64,000 nt of DNA from NCBI RefSeq assembly GCF_018873765.1, contig NC_057916.1, forward strand, positions 10,000,001 to 10,064,000, given 5' to 3'. The translations under genes and the position numbers were made by a program. The stretch comes from Telopea speciosissima (lineage: Eukaryota; Streptophyta; Magnoliopsida; Proteales; Proteaceae). Below the pieces are notes generated by a model. That model did no database searches. It was given only the letters and a program-made list of their open reading frames with translations, and was not told where the DNA came from. Positions within the stretch are counted from its first letter, which is position 1. Each line of letters opens with the position of its first letter. Shown one piece after another: positions 31,925 to 45,365 of the stretch.

Positions 31925-32905
31925 TTTTTTCCTTCTTCCTCTTTTCTCTTCCTTATTTTTTAGTCATTCTAATTTGTGCTATTTTGAAGTGAAGATCTTA
32001 AGTTCGCATTTCCTTCTTCCTCTTTGGCTTTAGATTTTGGGTTTTAAATCTTAGCCCAGTTCTTAGTCTGAGTTTTTCATCATTATTTTTAGAAGAGAGG
32101 AAGAGAGAGAAGAAGAAGGATCGGGACAGGGACAGGGACAGGGAGAAGGTCTGGGACAGGGAGAGAGATAGGTACAGGAATAGGGAGGGGGAGGGAGAGA
32201 GGGAAATTAAACTTAAATCTGATTCCAAATTAACATGTGAACCATTAAACAATCCGACACTATCACATCGAGCAAATTAAACTTGATGAAACTTAAATTT
32301 GATTGCAAATGAACATACTATGCTACTTTTAAAGAGAATTGCATACTTGTGCTGAACTTCTAAAAAGTTGCTTGGTATTGCAACTTATTTAAATAAAAAA
32401 AAAGCTGGATATTATAGTACGGTGATTTTGTAGATCAAAAGTAAACTCTATCAGGTAACTAGTTCAGTTTCCTATAACAAAACCTATTTGACCTGACGTA
32501 GTCTGTTGGACCTATGGAAAAGCCATGTGTACTGCGTTAAAGAAAAAATGATCTGGAATGTCCGGAAATTGACCACTCTGCCCTTTTTTCCCTCTTGGCT
32601 CTTGCAAAATTACATCTTCTGATCCTTACAAGGGTGTGGGTTGGTGAAGCTGCAATGATTTACTGAACAGAAAATGGAATATCTAGGACTGAGATGTCTA
32701 TGGAATTGTTATTCTTTTGTTGTTTTATCTTTTTTATTTTAATTTTTTAGTGTTATTCTGCTTTGCTCTTGTTGGCTCTTTATAAAATTTCTTGTTATTT
32801 TCCCCTGGGTGGGTTGTCGTGTTTTTGGTTTTTGCTATAAATGCATAATAATGTGGTAGTGGAGTTATTTTACTCCCACTTGTATTATACTTCATTTACC
32901 AGATA
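31925..32905 (+). pseudogene. PRP4 kinase copy 1, N-terminal remnant with internal deletion
   Basis: Begins with the array junction segment, then the Arg/Glu/Asp-rich exon start (EERKREKKKDRDRDRDREK, about 32090-32212). At about 32213 the sequence jumps to DNA that in copies 2 and 3 lies after four further exons (compare 53085 and 57062), so about 1.9 kb is missing. The lost part encodes the KDEPDYHYRK, EEDVDRIKEESRERR, TFSVWKSPSRNRT and FGERPAGVRKT exons. The remainder (to 32905) is collinear with intron sequence in copies 2 and 3. Confidence 0.8.
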
Positions 32906-33021
32906 CAGTGGTTGCTCTCTCTCTCTCTCTCTCTCTCTCTTCCCCCACCCCTCCGAAATGACTTCTATTCTTTACTAATTTTGTCTTGAACAGTTATCCT
33001 CATGCTTAGTAATTTTTGCAG

Positions 33022-34966
<1,945 letters not shown>

Positions 34967-36505
34967 CCAAAGATGCTGATTTTATGACCCCAGAAATGCT
35001 GTTGAGCTAGATACATGTACATTATGATCTCAATTTATTTTTATCTCTCTAATCATTGGGCATTTCTCTGTCTTTATCTCTCTGTGATTGCCTAAGAGGA
35101 TCGACACAGAGTTATTGGCGTGGATGAAATGCGAAGAAGATGATGTTTGGTCTAAAGACCTTCCTACATGACGGTTCTTTCAGTGGGATGGGTTCTGTTT
35201 CGATAGTAAGACAATTTGCCAAAGGCGTTTACATCTCTTGTAATCATTCTTAATGATGAGCTTTGAGAAGATTTATCATATTTATCTCCCCTTGAAATTT
35301 TTGTTTGAAGTTTGAAAACAGTGTGCAGCAACCTTTTGCAGGCTTTAGTGCATTAGAAAATTCAAACCAATGCTAGTTACTAAATTAAACTCAATGAGGT
35401 TGTGAAAAGTGTTCCTATGGCTTTTGGAAAAGATAGACTCAACAGAATCTTTTCCTTTCAGATAGCGTCCATCTTACATTGGATTTCATCTTTCCAATAT
35501 TTAGTGGATACTTGGATATTAAATTTTTTTGGTTGTCTACATTTTTTTCATTTGTCCAATTCACTTGGGTCCTGGAGTCTAGTTCTATTTTTCATTCAGG
35601 GTTTCATCCAGGGCAATGACGCAACCAATCAGTGCTTTACATGCTTAGAAGGCAACCAAAAGAAGGTACCCTGGATTGTTTTTTAGGCAGCTTATTGTGA
35701 AACCCTTGAAACTTCTTTGCATGTTCTTAACTATAAAATTGGGCTCCTGAACAGTTTTCAGACTTGGAGGAATTAACCAGAAGAATTTTACAACCTGAAG
35801 TTGAATGGTCCATTTCTTCCTTGCCTATCAGAGCTCTCATGCCTGTTTGCATGTACATGTTCCTGCATTGTGTGCGTGCATGTATGTGTAGAAATAGAGG
35901 TTCAATTTCTGTAATATGGAATGTTTTAATTTTTACTGGTACACCCTCCTACAAGTAACAAAAAAAAAAGATTCTTAAGGTGAATAATCATAGTTTATAT
36001 TCTGGTAGTGGCTGAATTATAATTAGAAACCTTTGTTCTGTTCGCCCTCATTATTTTTTGTGAAACTGCATTACATCTGATCTATGGTTTGGTGGTTCTG
36101 GAGGCTTTTGCACTGGCGATGAGAGGTTGCAGTGTTGCAGTTAATGTTCAAATTGGTTAGTAGTTGCGTCCGATTTTAATTTTCTTTTCTTTAACATGAT
36201 CCATGAGTTTTAACTTTTTCATGTTTTTCCTGATAGGAAACATAGGTTTAGTGTTGTCTCTTCATTCTGTGGTGTATAACAATGCTTTTTGGTTTTTCTA
36301 GGACATAGGTGCTAAGTTCATGGAATTCCAGTAACTTCTTCATCTCTAATCCTATTACTCCATTTTGTCATGGTTCTGGTTGTTTTAGGTATTTCGTTTC
36401 ATGCATATTTATAAGGAGATCATGTAAATGTTGTTACTTGTATGGTTGATCATACTCAGGAAACCTTTTAGATTTGCACATTTAGTTGGATGCATTCCTC
36501 ATCTT
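34967..36505 (+). repeat. Array block A1, non-identified segment after PRP4
   Basis: Collinear with 39037-40620 (A2) and 58429-59960 (A3). It contains small exon-like open pieces conserved between copies: GNDATNQCFTCLEGNQKK before a GT donor at about 35667, and LEELTRRILQPEVEW after an AG at about 35763. I do not recognise the parent gene. Copies differ by scattered substitutions and A-run lengths. Confidence 0.55.
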
Positions 36506-36740
36506 GCCTACAGCCTAGAGTGGTCAATGAGATGGCTGATGAGTTGGCCAGGCAAGGCGTTTTGCTTTTGAGATTCTGTTATGGGAATACCATTCCATTA
36601 TGAGGTGTGGGCTTTTGTAGGGGGTGGGGGTGTAGTTCTTTGTTGTTGTATATTATCTGTGCTCTTGCCTCCTTGGAGGCCTGTTATACCATATTATCTT
36701 TCTTTTAATAAAATTTATGTTCATTACAAAAATATATATT
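36506..36740 (+). mobile_element. L1 RNase H tail fragment (A1)
   Basis: VVNEMADELARQGVLLLRF resembles the last RNase H block of plant L1 ORF2 proteins (usual form ..N..AD.LA..G). It is followed by a typical L1 3' UTR ending ttttaataaaatttatgtt. The same piece recurs at about 40620-40860 and 59960-60540, so it predates the duplication. Confidence 0.6.
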
Positions 36741-36876
36741 GTTAGTGTTACCAATTAAAGTGTTCCATATGTTTCAGATATTCTTTTTTCCCTTCAAATT
36801 ATATCCCTCATACATATCTTCTGAAGTTTTGACTCATGAGGGGGTTTGATTTATCTGTTGCTTGATATACTTTCAG

Positions 36877-36980
36877 AGCTTGTGTGGGTATCCCTTATTC
36901 ATGTACACCATACTTTTGCAACATCAGGTTCTGATGGTGCTTTCAATTTTTGGGACAAGGACAGTAAACAGAGACTTAAG
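36877..36980 (+). pseudogene. RAE1 (WD40 mRNA-export factor) exon fragment, A1
   Basis: After AG at 36876 and before a GT donor at 36981, one frame reads VHHTFATSGSDGAFNFWDKD and then SKQRLK. This is the highly conserved WD-repeat segment of RAE1/Gle2, the nuclear-pore-associated mRNA export factor. The residues before VHHTFA are less well conserved. Only this single exon is present here, with flanking intron sequence; a second RAE1 exon lies in block B. No other part of the WD40 propeller is found, so it cannot function. Confidence 0.8.
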
Positions 36981-38243
36981 GTTTGGTTGCCTTCTTTCTG
37001 TTTTATTCTTATCTAACCCCAATGGTTGTTATTGGTTTCATTGAATGGCAATTATTTTTATATGATATTTCACTACTAATTACCAGCCTGTTTGTGGAGG
37101 ATAAGCAAATTCTTAATGAGAAGATGATGTAGAGAAGATTCACCAAAATCTGTGGAATATGAGTTGGAATCTAAGAAAAATGCTGACTTTGGATAATTCT
37201 CCTGGTGCATGGTCTGAAACCCAACCCTAAATTGAGATTAGGGCAGACTTTGCAAAGGCTCTAAGACTAAAAGGACAGAATAGGCTAGTTAGGAAACAAG
37301 AAACACTGACTACAGGAACTGGGTAGGCCACCAAAACAGCATGTTTGATTAGAAGATTAAAACAGAAATGAAGGAAATCGAAAGCTCATTAACAGAATGG
37401 GGGATATTTTGTTATTCAAAACTACAGAGCTGTTGAGCCTGAAACTTGGGTTGAGTAACTCTTTAGGTCAAACCTATCAGTGGTTAAACGAGGACAGATA
37501 TCTCTGGCTAATAATAGCAGGGTGTGATTGGGGCTGATATGGGATCTAACAGAAACAGAGCAGGGGTGTGGAAAGTGGTAACAGCAGGTGTTAAAGTACT
37601 GTTAGAAGATCAGAATCAATAGAGAATGAAGGGGGATTAATTATGATTAGAAACCTTTGTTCTGTTTGCCCTCATTATTTTTTGTGAAACTGCATTACAT
37701 CTGATCTATGGTTTGGTGGTTCTGGAGGCTTTTGCACTGACGATGAGAGGTTGCAGTGTTGCAGTTAATGTTCGAATTGGTTAGTAGTTGCATCTGATTT
37801 TAATTTTCTTTTCTTTAACGTGAGCCATGAGTTTTAACTTTTTCATGTTTTTCCGGATAGGAAACATAGGTTTAGTTTTGTCTCTTCATTTTGTGGTGTA
37901 TAACAATGCTTTTTGGTTTTTCTAGGACATAGGTGCTCCATCAGGCAAAACGTCGATAAAAGTCCTAGTCCAATACAGCGAGGCCCACTATTATCTGTTG
38001 GCATTTTCATTGGTAATTTTTGTTCAATTTCAATGCCTTGCTTGACTTTGTTCTATTGAGTTCATTTTATTTTCCTTATTTTGTTTTTGTTTCAATTGCT
38101 ATGCTTAGGTTATTCTCTGTATCCCTTCTTTCTTATATTTAAAAAAGAAAGATAGTCATTGAAAAGAAAGGAATTTTTTCAATAATGATTAATAACTCTC
38201 GTCTCTCTCTTTTTTCCCTCTAAACAGTTGTGTGCGTGTACAG
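36981..38243 (+). repeat. Array block A1, segment between RAE1 exon and PIP exon
   Basis: Collinear with A2 (41098-42307) and A3 (60788-62217). It includes a conserved non-coding stretch (aatgggggatattttgtta) and a segment starting ggacataggtgctccatcag near 37923 that also recurs at 46003. No gene is identified. A1 retains a 44-bp stretch near 37790 that A2 and A3 lack. Confidence 0.55.
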
Positions 38244-38539
38244 GAGGGCATAATAACCTAGAAGTGATGTTTGGGCTTTTCTTAGCCCATAAAGTGTCAC
38301 TAATCCGTGCTGTGATGTACATGGTGGCACAATGCTTGAGTGCAATGTGTGGTGTAGGGCTAGTAAAGGCCTTCCAAAAGTCTTACTATGTGCAGTATGG
38401 TGGTGGGGTGAACGAGATTGCTGATGGCTACAGCCAAGGTATGGGTTTGGCAGCAGAATTTATTGATACTTTCATCCTTGCCTACACTGTTTTCTCTGCT
38501 ACTGATCCCAAGAGAAGTGCCAGAGACTCCCATGTCCCT
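38244..38539 (+). pseudogene. PIP aquaporin exon 2, copy 1 (donor lost)
   Basis: A complete exon-2 equivalent of a plasma-membrane intrinsic protein. It reads [20 protein letters not shown], then the helix [39 protein letters not shown], and ends [12 protein letters not shown]. The first NPA water-pore motif is NLE. The splice donor that reads GTAAGT in other copies is ATAAAT here, so splicing would fail. Exon 1 and exons 3-4 are absent. PIPs conduct water and small solutes across the plasma membrane; this piece encodes only about two of six membrane helices. Confidence 0.9.
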
Positions 38540-38765
38540 ATAAATTCACCTTGGTGGGTGGGACAACCAGGTTTTTTATCACCGCCACAATTGAATTTCT
38601 TCCTTCTTCCTCTTTTCTCTTCTTGATTTTTTAGTCATTCCCTCGCAGTGCACATTCTAATATGCATTATTTTGAAGTGAAGCTTGTAATCTAATCTTTA
38701 TGCATTTCTTTTTATGTGTGAAACTTGATAGGGTTTTAAGAACCGACTTGAGTTTAAAATCCTTG

Positions 38766-39039
38766 GTTGGCCTGGCAAGCTACGAAAAAAAAGAAGAGGG
38801 GAAGCATCATTGCCCACATTTTAATTTAGCCTTGCAAACTATGTCTGCAGACTGTGAAGAGGCTGCTTCTCAATATTTAGCAAAAAGTCATTGGTTCCTT
38901 AATTACAAGCTCCCCTGGTGAGGATCCGAAGATGTTGGCGAATTTCTAAGATCTTCTAGAAAAAATATTCGTCTTAGATCCAGAGAAGAGAATGACGGTA
39001 TCTCAAGCATTGAGGCATTCATTCATCACAGGCAAGTGG
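38766..39039 (+). pseudogene. PRP4 kinase terminal exon, copy at start of A2
   Basis: Exon after CTGCAG at 38850: TVKRLLLNI then a TAG (38879 region), later another TAA where copy 1 has FKDLLEK. The end still reads LDPEKRMTVSQALRHSFITG, and the native TGA is TGG. The preceding kinase exons are missing: the sequence jumps here from the post-PIP segment of A1 at about 38765. This junction marks an A-to-A tandem duplication of about 4.1 kb. Confidence 0.8.
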
Positions 39040-40993
39040 CCAAAGATGCTGATTTTATGACCCCAGAAATGCTGTTGAGCTAGATACATGTACATTATGA
39101 TCTCAATTTATTTTTAGCTCTCTAATCATTGGGCATTTCTCTGTCTTTATCTCTCTGTGATTGCCTAAGAGGATTGACACAGTGTTATTGGTGTGGATGA
39201 AATGCGAAGAAGATGATGTTTGGTCTGAAGACCTTCCTACATGGCGGTTCTTTCAGTGGGATGGCTTCTGTTTCTATTGTAAGACAACTAGCCAAAGAAG
39301 TTTAGATCTCTTGTAATCATTCTTAATGATGGGCTTTGAGAAGATTTATAACATTTATCCCCCCCTTGAAGTTTTTCTTTTTGTTTGAAAACAGTGTGCT
39401 GCAACCTTTTGCAGGCTTTAGTGCATTAGAAAATTCACACCAGTGCTAGTTACTAAATTAAACTCAATGAGGTTGTGAAAAGTGTTCCTATGGCTTTTGG
39501 AAAAGATAGACTCGACAGAATCTTTTCCTTTCAGATAGCGTCCATCTTACATTGGATTTCATCTTTCCAATATTTAGTGGATACTTGGATATTAAATTTT
39601 TTTGGTTGTCTACATTTTTTTTCATTTATCCAAATCACTTGGGTCCTGGAGTCTAATTCTATTTTTCATTCAGGGTTTCATCCAGGGCAATGACGCAACC
39701 AATCAGTGCTTTACATGCTTAGAAGGCAACCAAAAGAAGGTACCCTGGTTTGTTTTTTAGGCAGCTTATTGTGAAACCCTTGAAACTACTTTGCATGTTC
39801 TTAACTATAAAATTGGGCTCCTGAACTGTTTTCAGACTTGGAGGAATTAACCAGAAGAATTTTACAACCTGAAGTTGAATAGTCCATTTCTTCCTTGCCT
39901 ATCAGAGCTCTCATGCCTATTTGCGTGTACATGTTCCTGCATTGTGTGCGTGCATGTATGTGTAGAAATAGAGGTTCAATTTCTGTAATATGGAATGTTT
40001 TAATTTTTATTGGTACACCCTCCTACAAGTAACAAAAAAAAAAAGAAAAGAAAAAAAAAAAAGATTCTTAAGGTGAATAATCATAGTTTATATTCTGGTA
40101 GTGTCTGAATTATGATTAGAAACCTTTGTTCTGTTCGCCCTCATTATTTTTTGTGAAACTGCATTACATCTGATCTATGGTTTGGTGGTTCTGGAGGCTT
40201 TTGCACTGGCGATGAGAGGTTGCAGTGTTGCAGTTAATATTCAAATTGGTTAGTAGTTGCATCCGATTTTAATTTTCTTTTCTTTAACATGGTCCATGAG
40301 TTTTAACTTTTTCATGTTTTTCCTGATAGGAAACATAGGTTTAGTGTTGTCTCTTCATTCTGTGGTGTATAACAATGCTTTTTGGTTTTTCTAGGACATA
40401 GGTGCTAAGTTCATGGAATTCCAGTAAGTTCTTCATTTCTAATCCTATTACTCCATTTTGTCATGGTTCTGGTTGTTTCAGGTATTTCGTTTCATGCATA
40501 TTTATAAGGAGATCATGTAAATGTTGTTACTTGTATGGTTGATCATACTCAGGAAACCTTTTAGATTTGCACATTTAGTTGGATGCATTCCTCATCTTGC
40601 CTCTAGCCTGCATTGCTCTTTTCAATGACAGCCTTGAGTGGTCAATGAGATGGCTGATGAGTTGAAAAAGCAAGGCGTTTTACTTTTGAGATTCTGTTAT
40701 GGGAATACCATTCCATTATGAGGTGTGGGCTTTTGTAGGAGGTGGGGGTGTAGTTCTTTGTTGTTGTATATTATCTGTGCTCTTGCCTCCTTGGAGGCCT
40801 GTTATACCATATTATCTTTCTTTTAGTAAAATTTATGTTAATTAAAAAAAATATATTGTTAGTGTTACCAATTAAAGTGTTCCATATGTTTCAGATATTC
40901 TTTTTTCCCTTCAAATTATATCCCTCATACATATCTTCTGAACTTTTGACTCATGAGGAGGTTTGATTTATCTGTTGCTTGATATACTTTCAG
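39040..40993 (+). repeat. Array block A2, post-PRP4 segment with L1 RNase H tail
   Basis: Collinear with 34967-36876. It carries the same GNDATNQCFTCLEGNQKK and LEELTRRILQPE exon-like pieces (39700-39870; the latter has TGG to TAG after VE) and the L1 tail (about 40620-40860) with MADELKKQG. It has an A-run expansion near 40030-40065. Confidence 0.55.
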
Positions 40994-41097
40994 AGCTTGT
41001 GTGGGTATCCCTTATTCATGTACACCATACTTTTGCAACTTCAGGTTCTGATGGTGCTTTCAATTTTTGGGACAAGGACAGTAAACAGAGACTTAAG
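40994..41097 (+). pseudogene. RAE1 exon fragment, A2
   Basis: Same exon as at 36877-36980 with AG acceptor and GT donor kept. VHHTFATSGSDGAFNFWDKD is intact, so this copy has not diverged in protein sequence in that block. Isolated from other RAE1 exons and thus non-functional. Confidence 0.8.
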
Positions 41098-42307
41098 GTT
41101 TGGTTACCTTCTTTCTGTTTTATTCTTATCTAAGCCCAATGGTTGTTATTGGTTTCATTGAATGGCAATTATTTTTATATGAAATTTCACTACTAATTGC
41201 CAGCCTGTTTATGGAGGATAAGCAAATTCTTAATGAGAAAATGTTGTAGAGAAGATTCACCAAAATCTGTGGAATATGAGTTGGAACCTAAGAAAAATGC
41301 TCACTTTGGATAATTCTCCTGCTGCATGGTCTGAAACCCAACCCTAAATTGAGATTAAGGCAGAATTTGCAGTGGCTCTAAAAGGACAGAATAGGCTAAT
41401 TAGGAAACAAGAAACACTGACTACAGGAACTGGGTAGGCCACAGAAACAGCATATATGATTAGAAGATTAAAACAGAAATGAAGGAAATCGAAAGCTCAT
41501 TAACAGAATGGGGGATATTTTGTTACTCAAAACTACAGAGCTTTTGAGCCTGAAACTTGGTTTGAGTAACCCTTTAGATCAAACTTATCAGTGGTTAAAA
41601 TAGGACGGATATCTCTCGCTAATAATAGCAGGGTGTGATCGGGGCTGATATGGGAAGAACAGAAACAGAGCAGGGGTGTGGAAAGTGGTAACAGCAGGTG
41701 TTAAAGTAATGTTAGAAGATCAGAATCAATAGAGAATGAGGGGGGCTTAATTATGATTAGAAATCTTTGCTCAGTTTGCCCTCATTATTTTTTGTGAAAC
41801 TGCATTACATATGATCTATGGTTTGGTGGTTCTGGAGGCTTTGCACTGCCTATGAGAGGTTGCAGTGTTGCAGTTAATGTTCGAATTGGTTAGTAGTTTT
41901 AACTTTTTCATGTTTTTCCAGATAGGAAACATAGGTTTAGTGTTGTCTCTTCATTCTGTGGTGTATAACAATGCTTTTTGGTTTTTCTAGGACATAGGTA
42001 CTCCATCATGCAAAACCTCAATAAAAGTCCTAGTCCAATACAGTGAGGCCCACTATTATCTGTTGGCATTTTCATTGGTAATTTTTTTCAATTTCAATGC
42101 CTCGCTTCACTTTGTTGTATTGGGTTCATTTTATTTTCCTTATTTTGTTTTTGTTTCAATTGCTATGCTTAGGTTATTCTCTGTATCCCTTCTTTCTTAT
42201 ATTTAAAAAAGAAAGATAGTAATCGAAGAGAAAGGAATTTTTTCAATAATGATTAATAACTCTCGTCTCTCTCTTTTTTCCCTCTAAACAGTTGTGTGTG
42301 TGTACAG
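41098..42307 (+). repeat. Array block A2, segment between RAE1 exon and PIP exon
   Basis: Collinear with 36981-38243 and 60788-62217. It shares with A3 the loss of a 44-bp stretch (junction gttagtagttttaacttttt, about 41890), so A2 and A3 are closer to each other than to A1. Confidence 0.5.
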
Positions 42308-42603
42308 GAGGGCATAATAACCCAGAAGTGACGTTTGGGCTTTTCTTAGCCCATAAAGTGTCACTAATCCGTGCTGTGATGTACATGGTGGCACAATGCT
42401 TGGGTGCAATGTGTGGTGTAGGGCTGGTAAAAGCCTTCCTAAAGTCTTACTATGTGCAGCATGATGGTAGGGTGAACGACATTGCCGATGACTACAGCAA
42501 AGGTGTGGGTTTGGCAGCAGTATTTATTGATACTTTCATCCTTGTCTACACTGTTTTCTTTGTTACTGATCCCAAGAGAAGTGCCAGAGAATCCCATGTC
42601 CCT
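42308..42603 (+). pseudogene. PIP aquaporin exon 2, copy 2
   Basis: Open across the exon, with donor GTAAGT kept: [20 protein letters not shown], helix [20 protein letters not shown], then [20 protein letters not shown] and [12 protein letters not shown]. The NPA motif is NPE. The normally conserved region after GGG is changed to HDGRVND. No flanking PIP exons are found. Upstream a polypyrimidine tract and GT-repeat (gtgtgtgtgtacag) form the acceptor. Confidence 0.88.
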
Positions 42604-42842
42604 GTAAGTTCATCTTGGTGGGTGGGACAACCAGGTTTTTTTATCGCTGCCACAATTGAATTTCTTCCTTCTTCCTCTTTTCTCTTCTTGCTTTTTTAGT
42701 CATTCCCTCGTAGTGCACATTCTAATATGCGCTATTTTGAATTGAAGCTTATAATCTAATCTTTATTCATTTCCTTTTATGTGTGAAACTTGATAGGGTT
42801 TTAAGAACCGATTTGAGTTTAAAATCCTTAGTTGGCCTTGCA

Positions 42843-43240
42843 AGATGTATGTAAAATTGCACGTGGTGATTATTCAGCTTACGCACATGAGTCGTACGAA
42901 ACTACAGCTGGCACGTATCTCTGATGCCACCTCCTCTATATAAATATCTTCCATTGACCCTTTTTGGTTTGCACATGTGACCAATATAAGGCTGGAGCTG
43001 TGTCCATATAACAATGATTAACATCTATTTAGCTGATATAATGAAGAGGCTTAATTCTATTCATGTGGTAAGCTAGGTTGATTCTAACAATGTTTTAGGC
43101 TGGAGGTCATGAGTAAGAGATTCCTTGACAATATTTGACATTTTAGAGAAACTAGGGGGGTAGACGGCTGCATCAACTGCATCATTCTTGGGGTCCCCAA
43201 CTTCCACTAATGATTCGGTGGACTCCCTAGGCAAGGATGG
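42843..43240 (+). promoter_or_regulatory. Promoter-like segment of block B1 (G-box, TATA)
   Basis: A CACGTG G-box at 42860-42865 and a TATA-like tatataaata at 42937-42946, in the conserved context ctacagctggcacgtatctc and tgatgccacctcc. The same segment recurs at 47080-47200 and 62770-62880 (TATA mutated to tatgtaaata there), and more distantly at 30067. Downstream (to 43240) nothing coding is seen. Which gene it served is unknown; it may be the promoter of the coiled-coil gene whose exons follow. Confidence 0.5.
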
Positions 43241-43615
43241 GTTTTATTATTATTATTATTTTTGTTATGATCCGAGTTTTCATCGTTATTCCTATCAGAA
43301 AAATTGTTGTTATCAGCCTGTTTCTCTTCTTTAATAAGCTCACTAGTACTTTAAAGAAACAGCCAATCACTGTTTTACTCAGTATTCTTTTTCTTATTAA
43401 AAGAATTGTATGCCATATGTTTGCCTATTCTACTAGGTCTCAATAGCATCTCTATGTGAAATGTTATTTTCCAATGCTCTCTATAAGCTCTGAAGCATGA
43501 TGTTACTGTTTAATTCTTTCTTTCTGATATTAATTCTGTGTTATAGTTGTCTTTATGTATGTCTCATTTGACAGCAAGTTAAGTGTAAATTGTTCTTTAT
43601 TTTCTCAATTGACAG
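43241..43615. repeat. ATT microsatellite and non-coding B1 sequence
   Basis: A (TTA)n tract at about 43243-43262 (ttattattattattattttt) is the empty paralogous site of the Pack-MULE inserted in B2. The rest up to the exon at 43616 is collinear with B2 and B3. Confidence 0.6.
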
Positions 43616-43939
43616 GTCGACACAACTGCGTCTGAAAGGGAGCAGTTATTGCTTGTGAAAATCTCCGAGCTTGAAACCAGGTAGATCATATTGTGAATCA
43701 AGCAACTAGGTTAAACCTTCATATGTGCACATTATCTCTTTCTGTTGGACTTCGTGTTTGCTTGGCCAAATGGAACAAGAATCTGAATTACAAACAAGAC
43801 ATAAAAGTGATTCTGACATCCTTTTACAAAAGAAAAAGGAATCTCTCTTTCCTCTTATATATTTACTTTCCTTTTCCTTTGATGTAGGATGATTAATCTA
43901 ATTGATGAGGTAGCTGAGGCAAGGTTGAAACATCTGCAG
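43616..43939 (+). pseudogene. Unidentified coiled-coil exon pair, B1
   Basis: Two exons with good splice signals: 43616-43680 (VDTTASEREQLLLVKISELE, TR) and 43888-43939 (MINLIDEVAEARLKHLQ), joined through a split Arg codon. The combined sequence is heptad-like, with Leu/Ile at regular positions, so a coiled coil is likely. I do not recognise the family. In B2 the Q of EREQ is a stop (49655-49657). In B3 the second exon has lost its acceptor, its ATG and its donor. B1 is thus the least damaged copy, but no further exons are found next to it. Confidence 0.55.
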
Positions 43940-44225
43940 GTAAGTGGCTGAGGAAGGTTCCTTCTGAGCTCTTCTGAATTGAAAGGTACCGCATGATTTT
44001 GTGATAGAAACACTGACTTTCCTAGATAAAGTGCATTTTAAATTGAAATAATTTGATTAAATACCCATGTTGCTATATTGATTCAGTCATAAACAAATAA
44101 TGTGAGAAGGAGGGAGGGAGAAACAGACTTCCCCAGATAAAGTGTATTGCTGGACTTAATACCCATTTTTCTGTAATGGTTCATCAATCATAAACAACAT
44201 GAGTGAGAGAGGGAGAGAGAGAGAG
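43940..44225. repeat. Block B1 non-coding segment
   Basis: Intron-like DNA with GA-rich stretches, collinear with 49952-50237 and 63650-63925. Confidence 0.5.
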
Positions 44226-44488
44226 ATGGGTGATGGTGTTTTCAATTGGAATTTGAATTGGGCAGGAGCAGAGGAGGAACTTTGGGAGTATTATTTGATG
44301 GTTGTATTCCGTTCAAGCTGAAAGTGAACTTTTATGGATTTAAGATCAGCACTGTTTTTAGGATCTCAATGTTAGGAGATGAAAAAAAAAACATAAGGGA
44401 GGTAGTGGACGTGGAAGAAGAAGAAGCCGTTGAGGATGAGGAGGAGGAAGAAGCCTCGTCCTCAAATTCTGAACTGCTAAAACCCTGA
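44226..44488 (+). other. Short acidic ORF region, conserved in B copies, unidentified
   Basis: Two overlapping frames are open in B1 and B2. One starts ATG at 44226 and reads MGDGVFNWNLNWAGAEEELW to a stop near 44322. The other is a frame with MLGDEKKNIREVVDVEEEEA and a Glu-rich tail ending SSSNSELLKP at 44488. B2 (50238-50497) keeps both with small in-frame indels in the Glu tract. No family is recognised. The length-preserving changes in the acidic tract may be chance in a trinucleotide-like repeat. Confidence 0.4.
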
Positions 44489-44907
44489 CCGGAAAAAATC
44501 CTTAGAGTCATGAGATGAAATCAGTTAAGATTCGCTCCCCTCTATACTCGCTGCAATCTGCTCTCCCCTCCGAATTGCAGAAGACCAAACCCTTTTTCTG
44601 CTTCCATTATCAATGTCACTTCAACTCCTTCTTCGAAGCTGAGGGGGTGGTTCTTCTCATCCATCAACGAAATCCCTTCTCCTGTTCCCGAGACCAGGTT
44701 AACCCAACCACAAAAGAAGAAAGAAGTTCCGCTCAATTTCGAAAACATCAGAACCGAAGGTAGAAGAAATTGATTCAGGAAAATAGGCCTGTCCTATGCA
44801 TCTTCTTGTACCCCCAATCCCTCCCTTACTATAGCAGCCATCACAGTGGCTTCTTCTATGTGTAATTGCTTGCAATTTTATAATCTCTGTTCTTTTCTAT
44901 GGCGCAG
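44489..44907 (+). pseudogene. Presequence-like exon remnant, B1
   Basis: Homologous to 50519-50659 in B2, where an ATG opens MRQTLLRFAPLYSRRNLLSP. In B1 the second codon is followed by TGA (atgagatga), so the frame is closed. See the B2 copy for the interpretation as an organelle-targeting presequence. Confidence 0.4.
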
Positions 44908-44972
44908 AGTTCAAAATTCTTGTTTCATTCCCGATGGAAATTACCTCGTCGCTACTTCTTGGGACAACTGCG
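44908..44972 (+). pseudogene. RAE1 exon fragment (ATSWDN block), B1
   Basis: After CAG at 44907, one frame reads FIPDGNYLVATSWDN, preceded by degraded residues. RAE1/Gle2 proteins carry a segment like FSPKANFLVATSWDNQVRCW in their first WD repeat, so this is probably the exon upstream of the one found in block A. The B2 copy is closer to consensus. Sequence after about 44975 switches to the shared junction segment. Confidence 0.7.
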
Positions 44973-45300
44973 TTTTTTGATCACCGCCTCAATTGAATTT
45001 CTTCCTTCTTCCTCTTTTTCTCTTCCATATTTTTTAGTCATTCTAATTTTTGCTATTTCGAATTGAAGATCGTAACCTACTCTGTTCGCATTTCCTTCTT
45101 CCTCTTTTCTCTCCTTTATCTTCATTGATCTCCAAAAGCAAGCATATAAAGAACCGGTTCCATATTCATCAGAATCCATTTTCTATGCCGTTGTTTAAAT
45201 CATGTATGCTTTGCAGTTGCAGAAGCCAACTCCAAAGCCGCCAAGAACAATCCACCTCTGCAGAGCCTTTTGTTCTCACAACGCCTTTTTATTACCTAAA
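44973..45300. repeat. Array junction segment after B1
   Basis: Contains ttcctctttttctcttccat and the following agtcattctaa words that mark every junction of the array. Continues to unclassified sequence with short duplications (ccgccaagaacaatccacct occurs at both about 45238 and 45344). Confidence 0.5.
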
Positions 45301-45365
45301 TACCCCTCCCCACATGGAAGGCGCCTATACTACCATTGCTGCCGCCAAGAACAATCCACCTCTGG

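Noticed and set aside
31998..32252. Ser/Leu-rich minus-strand frame (also 54952-55239 and 51172-51357)
   Set aside because: Antisense of the purine-rich PRP4 exon; its low complexity keeps the reverse frame open.
43160..43210. Possible Helitron 3' end: ttggggtccccaa palindrome followed by CTAA-T
   Set aside because: The stem is short, absent at the matching place in B3, and no partner TC start was found; not enough to call a Helitron.
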